NCBI RefSeq assembly: GCF_003253745.1
Contig: NZ_MZXV01000056.1
Location: 186,001 to 250,000, forward strand
DNA: 64,000 nucleotides
Direction: 5' to 3'
Source of the DNA: Mesorhizobium kowhaii
Lineage (GTDB): Bacteria > Pseudomonadota > Alphaproteobacteria > Rhizobiales > Rhizobiaceae
Made by a program: the position numbers and the translations under genes. This document shows, one piece after another, positions 7,896 through 17,120 of the stretch. The notes under the pieces were generated by a model. The model was given only the letters and a program-made list of their open reading frames with translations. It was not told where the DNA came from and made no database searches. Numbering within the stretch: position 1 is the first letter of the stretch; the number at the start of each line of letters is the position of its first letter.

Positions 7896-9416
7896 ATGGT
7901 TCACCTCACAAGAAAGCTGCTGTCGGGCATCATGTTGGCGGCGATGCTCGGCGTAGCCGCGGTTTCAACGCAGGCGAATGCAGCAACGCTGCATATGGCC
8001 TGGTCGCAGGACGCCACCGGGCTCGACCCGCACAAGCAGACGGCCTTTTCGTCGCTGCGGCTGCTGGAGTTGATCTATGAGCCGCTGGTGCGGGTCGACG
8101 CCAGCCTGCAGATCATTCCCGCCATCGCCACCTCCTGGGAATTCTCCAAGGACGGCAAGGAGCTGACCTTCAAGCTCGATCCCAAGGCCAAGTTCCAGGA
8201 CGGCACGGCTGTGACCCCGGCCGACGTCAAGGCGTCGTTCGAGCGTATCCTCGACGAGAAGACGGGCGCGGCCGCCCGCGCCAATTTCCTGTCGATCGCC
8301 AGCATCGACACGCCCGATGCGGCCACTGTCGTCTTCCATCTGTCGCAACCCGACGTGCCGATCCTGACGGCGATGAGCGACGTCAACGCGGCCATTGTTC
8401 CGGCAAGCGAGATCAAGGCCGGCTCGATCGGCACCAAGGCGGTCGGCTCGGGCCCGTTCAAGCTCGACAAATGGGACCCCAATGCCAAGGAAGTGCTCAG
8501 CGCCAACAAGGATTGGGCCGGCGGCGCGACCGGTGTCGACGGCATCGAGATCAGCGTGCTTCCCGACGAAGCCGCAATCCTGGCCGCCATGCGCACCAAG
8601 CAGATCGATTTCGCGCTGCTCAACGACCCGCTGGTCGCCACGCTGGTGCCGAAGGAGGCCAGCCTGCAACTGAACCGGGTGCCGGTGCTCGCCTATCACG
8701 TGCTGCAGCTCAATCCGTCGCGCAAGCCGATGACCGAGCTCAAGGTGCGCCAGGCCATCTCCTGCGCTATCGACCGGCAGGAAGTGCTCGACACCGCTTC
8801 GCTCGGCGAAGGCAAGGTCACCGGACCGCTGACCATCCCGGCTCTGGCGACCGACCCCAGCCAGCTGTTCTGCTACAAGCGCGACGTCGAGAAGGCCAAG
8901 AAGCTGATGTCCGAGGCCGGCTATGCCGATGGCTTTTCGGCGACCGTGATCGGCGCCACCGGCGAGCCGCCGACGGCGGCGGCGGAAGCCCAGGTCATCC
9001 AGTCACAGCTGGCCGAGATCGGCGTCAAGCTCGACATCAAGATGATGGAGCTTAACGTCTATGTCGACGCCTGGCTGAAGGGCGACTTCGACATGGCGAT
9101 TGCGCTGAACGGCGGCCGGGCCGACCCCTACACCATGTACAACCGCTACTGGACCAAATCAGGCAATTTGCAGAAGGTTGCGAACTATATCGACGACACG
9201 CTCGACAGCCAGATGCAGAAGGGCCGCGCCGAGACCGATCCGGCGGCGCGCAAGGCGATCTTCGCCGAGTTCGAGAAGCACCTCGCCGAAATATCGCCGT
9301 GGATCTGGCTCTACACCTCGTACAGCTATACGGCGCAGCAGAAGAACATCGCCGGGTTCGTACCGACGCCGACGGGCACGCTGTTCAGCCTCAGCAAGGT
9401 GACAATCCAGCAGTAG
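7896..9416 (+). CDS. ABC transporter substrate-binding protein, family 5 (Dpp/Opp type)
   Basis: A 506-residue periplasmic binding protein. A Sec signal peptide covers about residues 1-28 (cleavage near STQANA-ATL). The mature part shows the family-5 pattern, WSQDATGLDPHKQ, then LIYEPLVRVD and FKLDPKAKFQDGT, which bind peptides or similar compounds. Its place between murQ and anmK suggests muropeptides or amino sugars as ligand; the fold alone does not prove this. A GGGAGACGAGA site precedes the ATG. Two permeases and a double ATPase follow. Confidence 0.9.
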   Translation: MVHLTRKLLSGIMLAAMLGVAAVSTQANAATLHMAWSQDATGLDPHKQTAFSSLRLLELIYEPLVRVDASLQIIPAIATSWEFSKDGKELTFKLDPKAKFQDGTAVTPADVKASFERILDEKTGAAARANFLSIASIDTPDAATVVFHLSQPDVPILTAMSDVNAAIVPASEIKAGSIGTKAVGSGPFKLDKWDPNAKEVLSANKDWAGGATGVDGIEISVLPDEAAILAAMRTKQIDFALLNDPLVATLVPKEASLQLNRVPVLAYHVLQLNPSRKPMTELKVRQAISCAIDRQEVLDTASLGEGKVTGPLTIPALATDPSQLFCYKRDVEKAKKLMSEAGYADGFSATVIGATGEPPTAAAEAQVIQSQLAEIGVKLDIKMMELNVYVDAWLKGDFDMAIALNGGRADPYTMYNRYWTKSGNLQKVANYIDDTLDSQMQKGRAETDPAARKAIFAEFEKHLAEISPWIWLYTSYSYTAQQKNIAGFVPTPTGTLFSLSKVTIQQ

Positions 9417-9447
9417 CCGCCGGCCTTGGACGAGAGGACTTCTTCGC

Positions 9448-10407
9448 GTGAATTATCTGATGCGACGACTGGCGACGTTTCCTCTCGTCCTGCTTGGCGT
9501 GTCTATTCTGGTCTTCGTTGCGATCCGGATGGTGCCGGGCGATTCGATCACGGCTATGCTGGGCACCGAGGCCGGCCTGCTGACGCCGGCGCAGCGTGAC
9601 TCGCTCGCCGCCTATTTCGGCATCGACCAGCCCTGGTTCGTCCAGTACTGGCGCTGGATAGGCGGCATCCTGCACGGCAATCTCGGCATCTCGGTCACCT
9701 ATGGCAGGCCGGTGCTCGACGTCATCCTCGAGCGCTTCCCGCTGACGCTCGAACTGGCCATCCTGTCGATGATCATCGCGCTTGCGGTTGGCATGCCTGC
9801 CGGGATCTTTGCCGCCACGCACAATGAGAAACTGTCCGATCTCGGGGTGCGCATCGTCGCCATGATCGGCCAGTCGACACCGAGCTTCGTGCTTGGCCTG
9901 CTGATCATCTACACGCTGTCGGCCGGCTTCGGCGTGCTGCCGGCGATGGGCGAGTTCGCGCCGCTCTGGCAGGATCCTCTGCGCAATCTCAGCCAGCTGA
10001 TCCTGCCTGCCATCACGCTTGGCTTTGCCTTCGCCGCCTCGGTCACCCGCATATCGCGCTCGGCCATGCTCGACGTATTGAGCGACGACTATGTCCGGAC
10101 CGCGCGCAGCAAAGGCGCCTCGGCGCGCAGCGTCATCTGGCGGCACGCGCTGCCCAATGCGCTGATCCCGGTCGTCACCTTGAGCGGTATCGAGTTCGGC
10201 TATCTGCTTGGCGGCGCCGTCATCGTCGAGCAGATCTACGCGCTGCCCGGTCTCGGCCGCATGGTGCTGGACGCGATCCAGCAGCGCGACTACGCGCTGG
10301 TGCAAGGAAGCGTGCTGTTCATCGCCTTCAACTTCATGATCGTCAACCTCCTGGTCGACCTCGCCTATGTCGCGCTCGATCCGCGCATCCGGCTGGGAGA
10401 GCAATGA
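9448..10407 (+). CDS. ABC transporter permease, DppB/OppB type
   Basis: A 319-residue inner-membrane protein with about six hydrophobic helices. The first helix is near residues 9-30 (LVLLGVSILVFVAIRMVPGD), typical of DppB homologues, and the EAA loop is at DYVRTARSKGASARSVIWRH. It starts with GTG. It is the first of two permeases in the importer, and its stop overlaps the start of the second (ATGA). Confidence 0.9.
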   Translation: MNYLMRRLATFPLVLLGVSILVFVAIRMVPGDSITAMLGTEAGLLTPAQRDSLAAYFGIDQPWFVQYWRWIGGILHGNLGISVTYGRPVLDVILERFPLTLELAILSMIIALAVGMPAGIFAATHNEKLSDLGVRIVAMIGQSTPSFVLGLLIIYTLSAGFGVLPAMGEFAPLWQDPLRNLSQLILPAITLGFAFAASVTRISRSAMLDVLSDDYVRTARSKGASARSVIWRHALPNALIPVVTLSGIEFGYLLGGAVIVEQIYALPGLGRMVLDAIQQRDYALVQGSVLFIAFNFMIVNLLVDLAYVALDPRIRLGEQ

Positions 10408-11246
10408 TGCGCATCCTGCGCGCCATCTTCGGCCACGGCAGCGGCCGCATCGGCGGCATCATCGTCGGCGTCTATCTGTTGGTCGCCATCCTCGGCATGC
10501 TGGGGCTGACGCCGCACAATCCCATCACGCAATACCGGGTCGACCGGCTGCATGCGCCCAACGGCGCCTACTGGATGGGCACCGACCTGTTCGGTCGCGA
10601 CGTGGCCAGCCGGCTGATGGCGGGCGTCGGTCAATCCTTCACGGTTGCCTTCTTCTCGGTCGCCTTCGCGACGCTTGCCGGCACCGTTCTGGGGCTCGCC
10701 GCCGCCTGGCTCGGCCGCCGCTGGGACGGCGTGCTGATGCGGATCATGGATGTGCTGCTGGCCTTCCCGGCGATCCTGTTGGCGCTGCTCATCGTCACCG
10801 TTGCCGGGCCTGGCACATGGACCAGCGTCGTTGCCATCGGCATCGTCTACACGCCGATCTTTACCCGCGTTGTGCGCGGCCCCGCTCTTTCGCTCAAGGC
10901 GCGCGAATTCGTCGACGCCGCGCGCACTTTCGGCAGCAGTTCGAGCTACATCGTCACTCGCCACCTGCTGCTCAACCTGGTGGCTCCGTTGACCGTACAG
11001 GTGACACTGGCCCTGGCCTGGGCGCTGTTGACGGAAGCCGGCTTGAGCTTTCTGGGCCTCGGTACGCAGCCGCCCGCCGCCTCGCTCGGCCTGATGCTGA
11101 GCGACAGCCGCAATTTGATGGAGACAGCGCCGTGGCTGATGATCTTCCCCGGGTTGGCGATCATGATCAGCATCCTCGGCTTCAACCTGCTTGGGGACGC
11201 CTTGCGCGACATCCTCGACCCCAGGATGCGGAGGGCGCCGGCATGA
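10404..11246 (+). CDS. ABC transporter permease, DppC/OppC type
   Basis: A 280-residue membrane protein. The N-terminal helix and the GTDLFGRDVASRLMAG block are typical of DppC homologues, and the EAA motif is at FVDAARTFGSSSSYIVTRHL. It pairs with the preceding permease to form the channel. Both ends overlap neighbours by ATGA, so the four importer genes are probably translated together. Confidence 0.9.
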   Translation: MMRILRAIFGHGSGRIGGIIVGVYLLVAILGMLGLTPHNPITQYRVDRLHAPNGAYWMGTDLFGRDVASRLMAGVGQSFTVAFFSVAFATLAGTVLGLAAAWLGRRWDGVLMRIMDVLLAFPAILLALLIVTVAGPGTWTSVVAIGIVYTPIFTRVVRGPALSLKAREFVDAARTFGSSSSYIVTRHLLLNLVAPLTVQVTLALAWALLTEAGLSFLGLGTQPPAASLGLMLSDSRNLMETAPWLMIFPGLAIMISILGFNLLGDALRDILDPRMRRAPA

Positions 11247-12991
11247 CCCCGTTGCTGTCCGTATCGGACCTGCGCGTCGGCTTCGGCCGCAATCCGCAAG
11301 CCAATGAGGTGGTGCGCGGCGTCAGCTTCGACCTCGCCGACGGCGAGACGCTGGCCATTGTCGGCGAGAGCGGCTCCGGCAAATCCGTTACCGCATTGTC
11401 GATCAACCGCCTTATCGATTTTGGCGGCGGCCGCATCACCGGTGGCGCCATAAAGCTGAAACTGGCCGACGGCAGCCTCTTCGATCTGATGACCGCGAGC
11501 GAACCGCAACTGACCGGCATTCGCGGTGCCGAGATCGGCATGATCTTCCAGGAGCCGATGACCTCGCTCAATCCGGTGCTGACCATCGGCCGGCAGATCG
11601 AGGAATCGTTCCAGCTGCACCGGGGCCTCACCGGGCGGCAAGCCACGGCGGCGGCCAGGGATGCGCTCGACCGCGTGCGCATTCCCGATGCGGCACGGCG
11701 GCTAAAATACACGCCCAACCAGCTGTCCGGCGGCATGCTGCAAAGGGTGATGATCGCCATTGCGCTGGCCTGCAACCCGCGCCTGCTCATCGCCGACGAA
11801 CCGACGACGGCACTCGACGTGACGGTGCAGGCGCAGATCATGGCGCTGCTCGCCGAGCTGAAGCGGGAAACCGGCATGTCGATGATCTTCATCACCCATG
11901 ACATCGGCCTGGTTGCCGGCATCGCCGACAAGGTGATGGTGATGCAGAACGGGCAGGCCGTGGAGCAAGGCGAGCTGAACCAGATCCTCGACAATCCGCA
12001 GCATCCCTATACGCAGCACCTGCTGCACGCCGTGCCGCATTTCGCCAATGGCAGCGCGACGCGTTCGGACGGACGGCGTGATAAAGGTGCAAGCACTGAA
12101 CCGGCCTTGAAGGTCGACGGCCTCGTGGTGCGGTTCCCCCTCAAAAGCAGCTTCTTCAGCCGCGCCACGGGCGCGGTGCATGCCGTCGATGGCGTCGATT
12201 TCGACCTGATGCCCGGCGAGACGCTGGCCATCGTCGGCGAGAGCGGTTCGGGCAAATCGACCACCGCGCGCGCCGTGCTGGGGCTGGTGCGGTCGACGCG
12301 CGGCAGCTTCTCGGTCGGCGTCCGAAAGGCTTCGGCCGAGCAGAGCGCCCTGCCCGTGCAGATGGTGTTCCAGAATCCCTATGCCTCGCTCAATCCAAGG
12401 CTCAGCATCGAGAGCATTCTGGCCGAGCCGGTGATCGCCACCGGCGGCCGGGTGAAGGCTGAAACGCGGGCCAGGATGGTGAGCCTGCTGGAGCGCGTCG
12501 GCCTGCCAAAGAACAGCCTGGAGCGCTATCCGCACGAATTCTCAGGCGGTCAGCGGCAAAGGCTGTGCATCGCCCGCGCACTGATGCTCAACCCGTCCGT
12601 TGTTGTTCTGGATGAGGCGGTGTCCGCGCTCGACGTCTCGGTCCAGGCCAAGGTGCTGGAACTGCTGGTCGACCTGCAGCGCGAGTTTGGCCTCGCCTAT
12701 CTGTTCATCTCGCACGACATGGCTGTCGTCGAGCGGATCGCCCACCGGATCGCCGTCATCTATGCCGGCCAGATCGTCGAGATCGGCGACGCGACCTCGG
12801 TGCTGTCGAAGCCGAAGCATTCCTACACGAAGAAGCTCATCGCCGCCGTTCCGACCATCGACCGGCGCCACGAACATTTCGAACTCGACACGCGCCAGGT
12901 TCCCTCGCTGGTGCGCCCGCAGGGGTTTGAGCCGGCGCCGGCGAGATGGGAGCAGTTTGGGCCTGATCATCGAGCGAGGGCGGAGGCGTGA
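11243..12991 (+). CDS. Two-domain ABC transporter ATPase (DppD-DppF fusion type)
   Basis: A 582-residue protein with two complete nucleotide-binding domains. The first has Walker A GESGSGKS, signature LSGGMLQRV and Walker B LLIADEPTTALD. The second has Walker A GESGSGKS, signature FSGGQRQRL and VVVLDEAVSALD. Both carry the oligopeptide-transporter C-terminal extension (HPYTQHLLHAVP; KHSYTKKLIAAVP). One chain thus replaces the separate DppD and DppF subunits, as in GsiA-like proteins. The start at ATG 11243 gives the ATGA overlap and the family N-terminus MTPLLSVSDL. Confidence 0.92.
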   Translation: MTPLLSVSDLRVGFGRNPQANEVVRGVSFDLADGETLAIVGESGSGKSVTALSINRLIDFGGGRITGGAIKLKLADGSLFDLMTASEPQLTGIRGAEIGMIFQEPMTSLNPVLTIGRQIEESFQLHRGLTGRQATAAARDALDRVRIPDAARRLKYTPNQLSGGMLQRVMIAIALACNPRLLIADEPTTALDVTVQAQIMALLAELKRETGMSMIFITHDIGLVAGIADKVMVMQNGQAVEQGELNQILDNPQHPYTQHLLHAVPHFANGSATRSDGRRDKGASTEPALKVDGLVVRFPLKSSFFSRATGAVHAVDGVDFDLMPGETLAIVGESGSGKSTTARAVLGLVRSTRGSFSVGVRKASAEQSALPVQMVFQNPYASLNPRLSIESILAEPVIATGGRVKAETRARMVSLLERVGLPKNSLERYPHEFSGGQRQRLCIARALMLNPSVVVLDEAVSALDVSVQAKVLELLVDLQREFGLAYLFISHDMAVVERIAHRIAVIYAGQIVEIGDATSVLSKPKHSYTKKLIAAVPTIDRRHEHFELDTRQVPSLVRPQGFEPAPARWEQFGPDHRARAEA

Positions 12992-13031
12992 TGGATTGTG
13001 CCCGGAAATATTCAGGGTCTGCCGGACAGCA

Positions 13032-13061
13032 CCCCCCTCTGCCCTGCCGGACAGAGGGGGG
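13032..13061. repeat. Palindromic intergenic element (10-bp perfect stem)
   Basis: CCCCCCTCTG at 13032-13041 and CAGAGGGGGG at 13052-13061 form a perfect 10-bp stem around a 10-base loop containing CTGCCGG. Elements of this look (C-run, CTCTG, CTGCCGGACA) are, as I recall, common between genes in Mesorhizobium genomes. It separates the ATPase gene from the hydrolase gene and could act as an attenuator or mRNA stabiliser. Confidence 0.6.
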
Positions 13062-13097
13062 CGCGAAGGATCGCCAACTTTCGCGTGGAGCCTGGCA

Positions 13098-14105
13098 TTG
13101 AGCGCCCTCGCCCAGCTCTTCGATCGCGCGTTCGCACCGCTGAAAGCCGCAGTGGCCGCCAAGCGCATTCCCGGCGGCGTGCTCGGCATTGTCGATAAAA
13201 ATGGCGAACGCGTCGTCAGATCGGTCGGCTCCGCGCAATTGGTGCCGAAGCCGCGACCCATGCAGGACCAAACCTGGTTCGACCTGGCGTCCCTGACCAA
13301 GGTGATCTTCACCACGCCGCGCATCCTGGCGCTGGCGGAAGACGGTGCCATCGATCTCGATGCGCCGCTGATCTCGGTCCTGCCGGACCTTCGCCAGTAT
13401 GACGCAGAGGCCTGGGAGCGGAAAGTGACCTTCCGCCAGTGTCTCGGCCACCAGACGCCGTTTCCGGCTGTCGAGCCAATCTACACCTATGGGCGCGACC
13501 CCGAACTGCTGCGCGCCTTCATCCTGCAGCGCGAATGGCGCGCCCGCGACCCGGTCTATTCCGACATCAACTTCATTCTACTCGGCTTTGCGCTGGAGCG
13601 GCTGTCGCGAAAGTCCATCAGGGACATGGATCCCGGCCCCGGCTTTGCTTTTTCCGCCGAACCGGATGCTGCCGCCGCGACCGAGGACTGCACCTGGCGC
13701 CATCGCGTGCTGTCCGGCGAGGTCCACGACGACAATTGCTCGGCGCTGCAAGGTGCGGGACATGCCGGCCTGTTTGGAACAGCCGCTTCTGTCCTCGATT
13801 TCGCGCAAGGGCTATTGGATGGCACCGGCGCGTCCGAGCGTTCGATCGCGCTGATGCGAACGCCCTTGTCCGCCACCCGCACCCATGGCTGGGAGCGCCC
13901 CTATGAGGGCTGGTCCGGCGGGGCGTTGTGCAGCCCGCGAACCATCGGCCACACCGGCTTTACAGGCACGGGACTGTGGATCGACTTCGACAGAGGCAAG
14001 GCCTGGACCTTGCTCACCAACCGGATCCATCCGACACGTCATTTCGACAGCGGCATCGTTTCGCTTCGGCAGGCGGTCGGCGACCTTGTTAACGGGGACT
14101 ATTAG
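13098..14105 (+). CDS. Serine hydrolase of the beta-lactamase / class C family
   Basis: A 335-residue protein of the beta-lactamase-like serine hydrolase fold (esterase, DD-peptidase and beta-lactamase relatives). The nucleophile motif SxxK is SLTK (in DLASLTKVIF); the second motif, usually YxN, reads YSD; the third is HTGFTGTG in place of KTG. No signal peptide is visible with the start used here, so it may act in the cytoplasm, for example on imported muropeptides; that is inference. I start at TTG 13098, 7 bases after a GGAG; ATG starts further downstream would remove the conserved N-terminus. Confidence 0.8.
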   Translation: MSALAQLFDRAFAPLKAAVAAKRIPGGVLGIVDKNGERVVRSVGSAQLVPKPRPMQDQTWFDLASLTKVIFTTPRILALAEDGAIDLDAPLISVLPDLRQYDAEAWERKVTFRQCLGHQTPFPAVEPIYTYGRDPELLRAFILQREWRARDPVYSDINFILLGFALERLSRKSIRDMDPGPGFAFSAEPDAAAATEDCTWRHRVLSGEVHDDNCSALQGAGHAGLFGTAASVLDFAQGLLDGTGASERSIALMRTPLSATRTHGWERPYEGWSGGALCSPRTIGHTGFTGTGLWIDFDRGKAWTLLTNRIHPTRHFDSGIVSLRQAVGDLVNGDY

Positions 14106-14115
14106 GGAAGTGACC

Positions 14116-15231
14116 ATGGAACCAATCTGGGCCGTCGGCCTGATGACCGGCACCGTGCTTGACGGCAATATCGACGTCGCGCTGATCAAGACCGATGGCG
14201 AGCGCATCGACGATTTCGGCACCTATCGGCTGATGCCCTATCCCCCGTCGATCCGCTCTCTGCTGGAAGAGACGCTGACGGAGGCAAGAGCCTGGAATTT
14301 CACCGGGCCGGAGCCGGCGATCTTTCGCAAGGCGGAAGAGGCGCTGACGCGTGCCCAGTCGGCGGCAGTCAAGGAACTGGTCGAAGGCTATGGGATGACG
14401 ATGGCCGACATCGGCGTCGTCGGCTTTCATGGCCAGACCGTGCTGCATCGCGCGCCGCAGGTTGGACGGCTCGGCCAGACCCGGCAACTCGGCGACGGCG
14501 AGTTGATGCACGCCATCCTCGGCACCAAGGTCGCCTACGACTTCCGCTCGGCCGACATGCGCGCCGGCGGGCAAGGCGCGCCGCTGTCGGCCGCCTACCA
14601 CGCCGCGCTGATGCGCAATGCCGGCGCCAGCGGCGACATGGCGGTGCTCAACCTTGGCGGCGTCGCCAACGTCACATGGTGGGATGGCGCCGACAATTTC
14701 GTCGCCTTCGACACCGGACCGGCCAACGCCCCGCTGAACGACTTCATCAAATCGAAGGGACTGGGAGAAATGGACCGCGACGGCGCGCTCGGCCGTGCGG
14801 GAACGGTCGACGAGGCACGGCTCGCCAAACTGTTGCAGCATCCTTATCTCGCCAAGCCCTATCCCAAATCGCTGGATCGTTTCGACTTCGGCGCCGCCAT
14901 GGCGGACGGCCTGAACGCAGAGGATGGCGCAGCCCTTTTGACCGCCTTCACCGCCGCCGCCGTCGGCAAGGCGCTCGACCTTTTGCCACGCCGGCCGGAA
15001 AAACTTGTGGTCAGCGGCGGTGGCCGCCACAACCCGACGATGATGGCGATGCTCGCCAGCCGCGCCGGCGTCGAGGTGGTGCAGGCCGAGACCCTCGGCT
15101 GGAGCGGCGACGCGGTGGAGGCGGAGTGTTTTGCCTTCCTCGCGGTTCGCGTGCTGCGGGGCCTGCCGATCAGCTTCCCCAGCACGACCGGCGCACCGCA
15201 ACCGATGCGCGGCGGAAAACTTGCCGGCTGA
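14116..15231 (+). CDS. anmK: Anhydro-N-acetylmuramic acid kinase
   Basis: A 371-residue kinase that opens 1,6-anhydro-MurNAc and phosphorylates it to MurNAc-6-P, the substrate of MurQ. The N-terminal GLMTGTVLDGNIDVAL replaces the common MSGTSLDG form, and VGFHGQTVLH, NLGGVANVTW and FDTGPANAPLND follow the family order. The ATG at 14116 has AGGGAAG before it; the gene starts 10 bases after the hydrolase stop. With murQ this gives a complete anhydro-MurNAc to GlcNAc-6-P route in one unit. Confidence 0.92.
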   Translation: MEPIWAVGLMTGTVLDGNIDVALIKTDGERIDDFGTYRLMPYPPSIRSLLEETLTEARAWNFTGPEPAIFRKAEEALTRAQSAAVKELVEGYGMTMADIGVVGFHGQTVLHRAPQVGRLGQTRQLGDGELMHAILGTKVAYDFRSADMRAGGQGAPLSAAYHAALMRNAGASGDMAVLNLGGVANVTWWDGADNFVAFDTGPANAPLNDFIKSKGLGEMDRDGALGRAGTVDEARLAKLLQHPYLAKPYPKSLDRFDFGAAMADGLNAEDGAALLTAFTAAAVGKALDLLPRRPEKLVVSGGGRHNPTMMAMLASRAGVEVVQAETLGWSGDAVEAECFAFLAVRVLRGLPISFPSTTGAPQPMRGGKLAG

Positions 15232-15241
15232 TCAAGCCGGC
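15223..15241. terminator. Candidate bidirectional terminator stem at the anmK/GNAT junction
   Basis: GCCGGCT (15223-15229) pairs with AGCCGGC (15235-15241) around a 5-base loop, and the stop codons of the two convergent genes fall within it. There is no clear T-run, so the call is tentative. Confidence 0.35.
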
Positions 15242-15660
15242 GACAGGTTCTTCCGCAGGAAGATTCGGCTGCGGCCGACAGGGAAATCGGCAAGCGTTCC
15301 GAAGGGCTGATAGCCCTGGCGCTGATAGACCTTGGCGGCGTTCGGATTGAAGGTATCGATCCAGGCATTCCGACAGCCGCGCGCCACCGCTTCCTGCTCC
15401 GCCGCGTCCAGCATGTTGCCGGCCATCTGCTGGCCGCGCAGCCTTTCATCGACCCACAGCCACTGCACGTAAAGCCAACCCCAGGCCGTGTAGCCTGAGA
15501 TGCCCGCGACGACCGCGCCATCCTCGCCGCGCACGAACACAGCCAGGGCCTTCCTTTCGGAAGCGCCGACATCACTGTCATTGAACGCCGTCAGCCGTTC
15601 GGCGAGAAAGGTGAGTTCTTCCGGCAAGGGATTTGCCGTCGTTTCAAGGGTCGTTTTCAT
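15232..15660 (-). CDS. GNAT-family N-acetyltransferase
   Basis: A 142-residue acetyltransferase. VAGISGYTAWGWLYVQWLWV forms the central strands, and DERLRGQQMAGNMLDAAEQE is the acetyl-CoA pyrophosphate-binding motif A (R/Q-x-x-G-x-A/G type). The C-terminal part has YQRQGYQPFGTL. Substrate unknown. I use ATG 15660; an in-frame TTG lies 12 bases upstream. It is convergent with anmK, and dctD is next to its 5' end in the same orientation as the dctB-dctD pair. Confidence 0.85.
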   Translation of the reverse strand: MKTTLETTANPLPEELTFLAERLTAFNDSDVGASERKALAVFVRGEDGAVVAGISGYTAWGWLYVQWLWVDERLRGQQMAGNMLDAAEQEAVARGCRNAWIDTFNPNAAKVYQRQGYQPFGTLADFPVGRSRIFLRKNLSPA

Positions 15661-15728
15661 GACTTTGTCCAAAATGCGCGCCTGGATACGAACACAGCGT
15701 TACGAGGGGCACGGCGCTTGCGCAATGT

Positions 15729-17120
15729 CTATATCTGGCCCCGAACAGCGTGCGGATCCGCATCGCCGCCATTGCGAAACTCGGACGCTGCAATGCCGTA
15801 GCGCTTGAGCTTGTCGTAGAAGGTCTTGCGCGGCACGCCGAGCGCGTCGATGGCGCTGCGCACATCGCCGCCGTGATCGCGCAGCGCATCGCGGATGAGT
15901 TGCGCCTCGTAGTGGCCTACCCGTTCAGGCAGTGTGGCCGCCGGCTCCGGCAAGTGCGCGGGAACCGCTTTCGTCTCGTCGTCCGGGCCGAGACCGAGCG
16001 CGACGCGATCGGCAAAATGCGCAAGCTCGCGCACATTGCCCGGCCATGCATGCGACTGGAGATGATCGCTGACCGCTGCGTTGACCCCGGCGACCGGCCG
16101 GCCGAACCGTTCCGCGGCCTTGCCGAGGAAGTGCCCGAACAGCATCGGGATGTCGCCGCGCCGCTCGCGCAATGGCGGGATGCGCAGCGTCACCACGTTG
16201 AGGCGAAAATAGAGATCCTCGCGAAAATCGCCGCGCTGATCCTGCCGGCCGAGATCGACCTTGGTCGCCGCGACGACCCTGAGGTCGACGCGCCGGGTCT
16301 CGTTCGAGCCAAGCGGGGTGACGCTGCGCGTTTCGAGCACGCGCAGCAGCTTGACCTGGAGGGCCGGCGGCATGGATTCGATCTCGTCGAGGAACAGCGT
16401 GCCGCCGCTGGAATGCTCGATGCGGCCGATCCGTCGCCGCTGCGCGCCGGTGAACGCGCCCACCTCATGGCCGAACAGTTCGCTTTCTATGACGGTTTCC
16501 GGAAGGGCGCCGCAATTCAGCGCCACGAACGGTTTTGCGCGCCGCCGGCCCCATCTGTGCAGCAGGTCGGCCACCACTTCCTTGCCGGTTCCGGTCTCCC
16601 CTTCCACCAGCACGTCGACATCCATGTCGGCGATCTGGCGCAACGTCTCCCGCAGCCGCCGGATGGCCAGCGCTTCACCGATCAACGGCAGGCCGTCGGC
16701 AGCCTGCGTTGCGGCCTCGCGCAGCCGCCGGTTCTCCATCACCAGCCGCCGCTTCTCGCTCGCCCGTCTCAGTGCCTCGACGAGGCGATCGCCGGCATAG
16801 GGTTTTGGGATGAAATCGTAGACGCCGTCCTTGAGCGCGGCCACCGCGAGATCGACGTCGCCGTGCCCGGTGACCAGGATCACCGGTATGTCCGGGTCGA
16901 TCGCCTTGATGCGATCGAACAGCTGCAGCCCGTTCACGCCCGGCATGCGGATGTCGCTGACGACCACGCCCTCGAAATTCCTGTCGACGACGGCTAGCGC
17001 GGCCTCGGCGGCATCGAGCCCAACAACCGTGAAGCCGGCAAGCTCGAGCAGTTGCGTGGTGGCGTGAAGCAGGTCCGCATCGTCGTCGACGAGCGCCACC
17101 AGCCCTGATCCCTCTGTCAT
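15729..17120 (-). CDS. dctD: C4-dicarboxylate transport response regulator, sigma-54 activator
   Basis: A 463-residue NtrC-type activator. The receiver domain (1-120) has the DDD acidic pocket, phospho-acceptor Asp in VVSDIRMPG and Lys in PKPYAG. The AAA+ domain has Walker A EGETGTGKE, the sigma-54 contact loop GAFTGA and ELFGHE. The C-terminus carries a Fis-type helix-turn-helix (AIDALGVPRKTFYDKLKRYG). It would drive the -24/-12 promoter of dctA in response to DctB. It overlaps dctB by ATGA. Confidence 0.93.
   Translation of the reverse strand: MTEGSGLVALVDDDADLLHATTQLLELAGFTVVGLDAAEAALAVVDRNFEGVVVSDIRMPGVNGLQLFDRIKAIDPDIPVILVTGHGDVDLAVAALKDGVYDFIPKPYAGDRLVEALRRASEKRRLVMENRRLREAATQAADGLPLIGEALAIRRLRETLRQIADMDVDVLVEGETGTGKEVVADLLHRWGRRRAKPFVALNCGALPETVIESELFGHEVGAFTGAQRRRIGRIEHSSGGTLFLDEIESMPPALQVKLLRVLETRSVTPLGSNETRRVDLRVVAATKVDLGRQDQRGDFREDLYFRLNVVTLRIPPLRERRGDIPMLFGHFLGKAAERFGRPVAGVNAAVSDHLQSHAWPGNVRELAHFADRVALGLGPDDETKAVPAHLPEPAATLPERVGHYEAQLIRDALRDHGGDVRSAIDALGVPRKTFYDKLKRYGIAASEFRNGGDADPHAVRGQI

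Noticed and set aside
15750..16997. Long open frame on the plus strand opposite dctD
   Set aside because: It is antisense to a gene with intact NtrC motifs, has no domain of its own and reflects the high third-position GC of the real gene.
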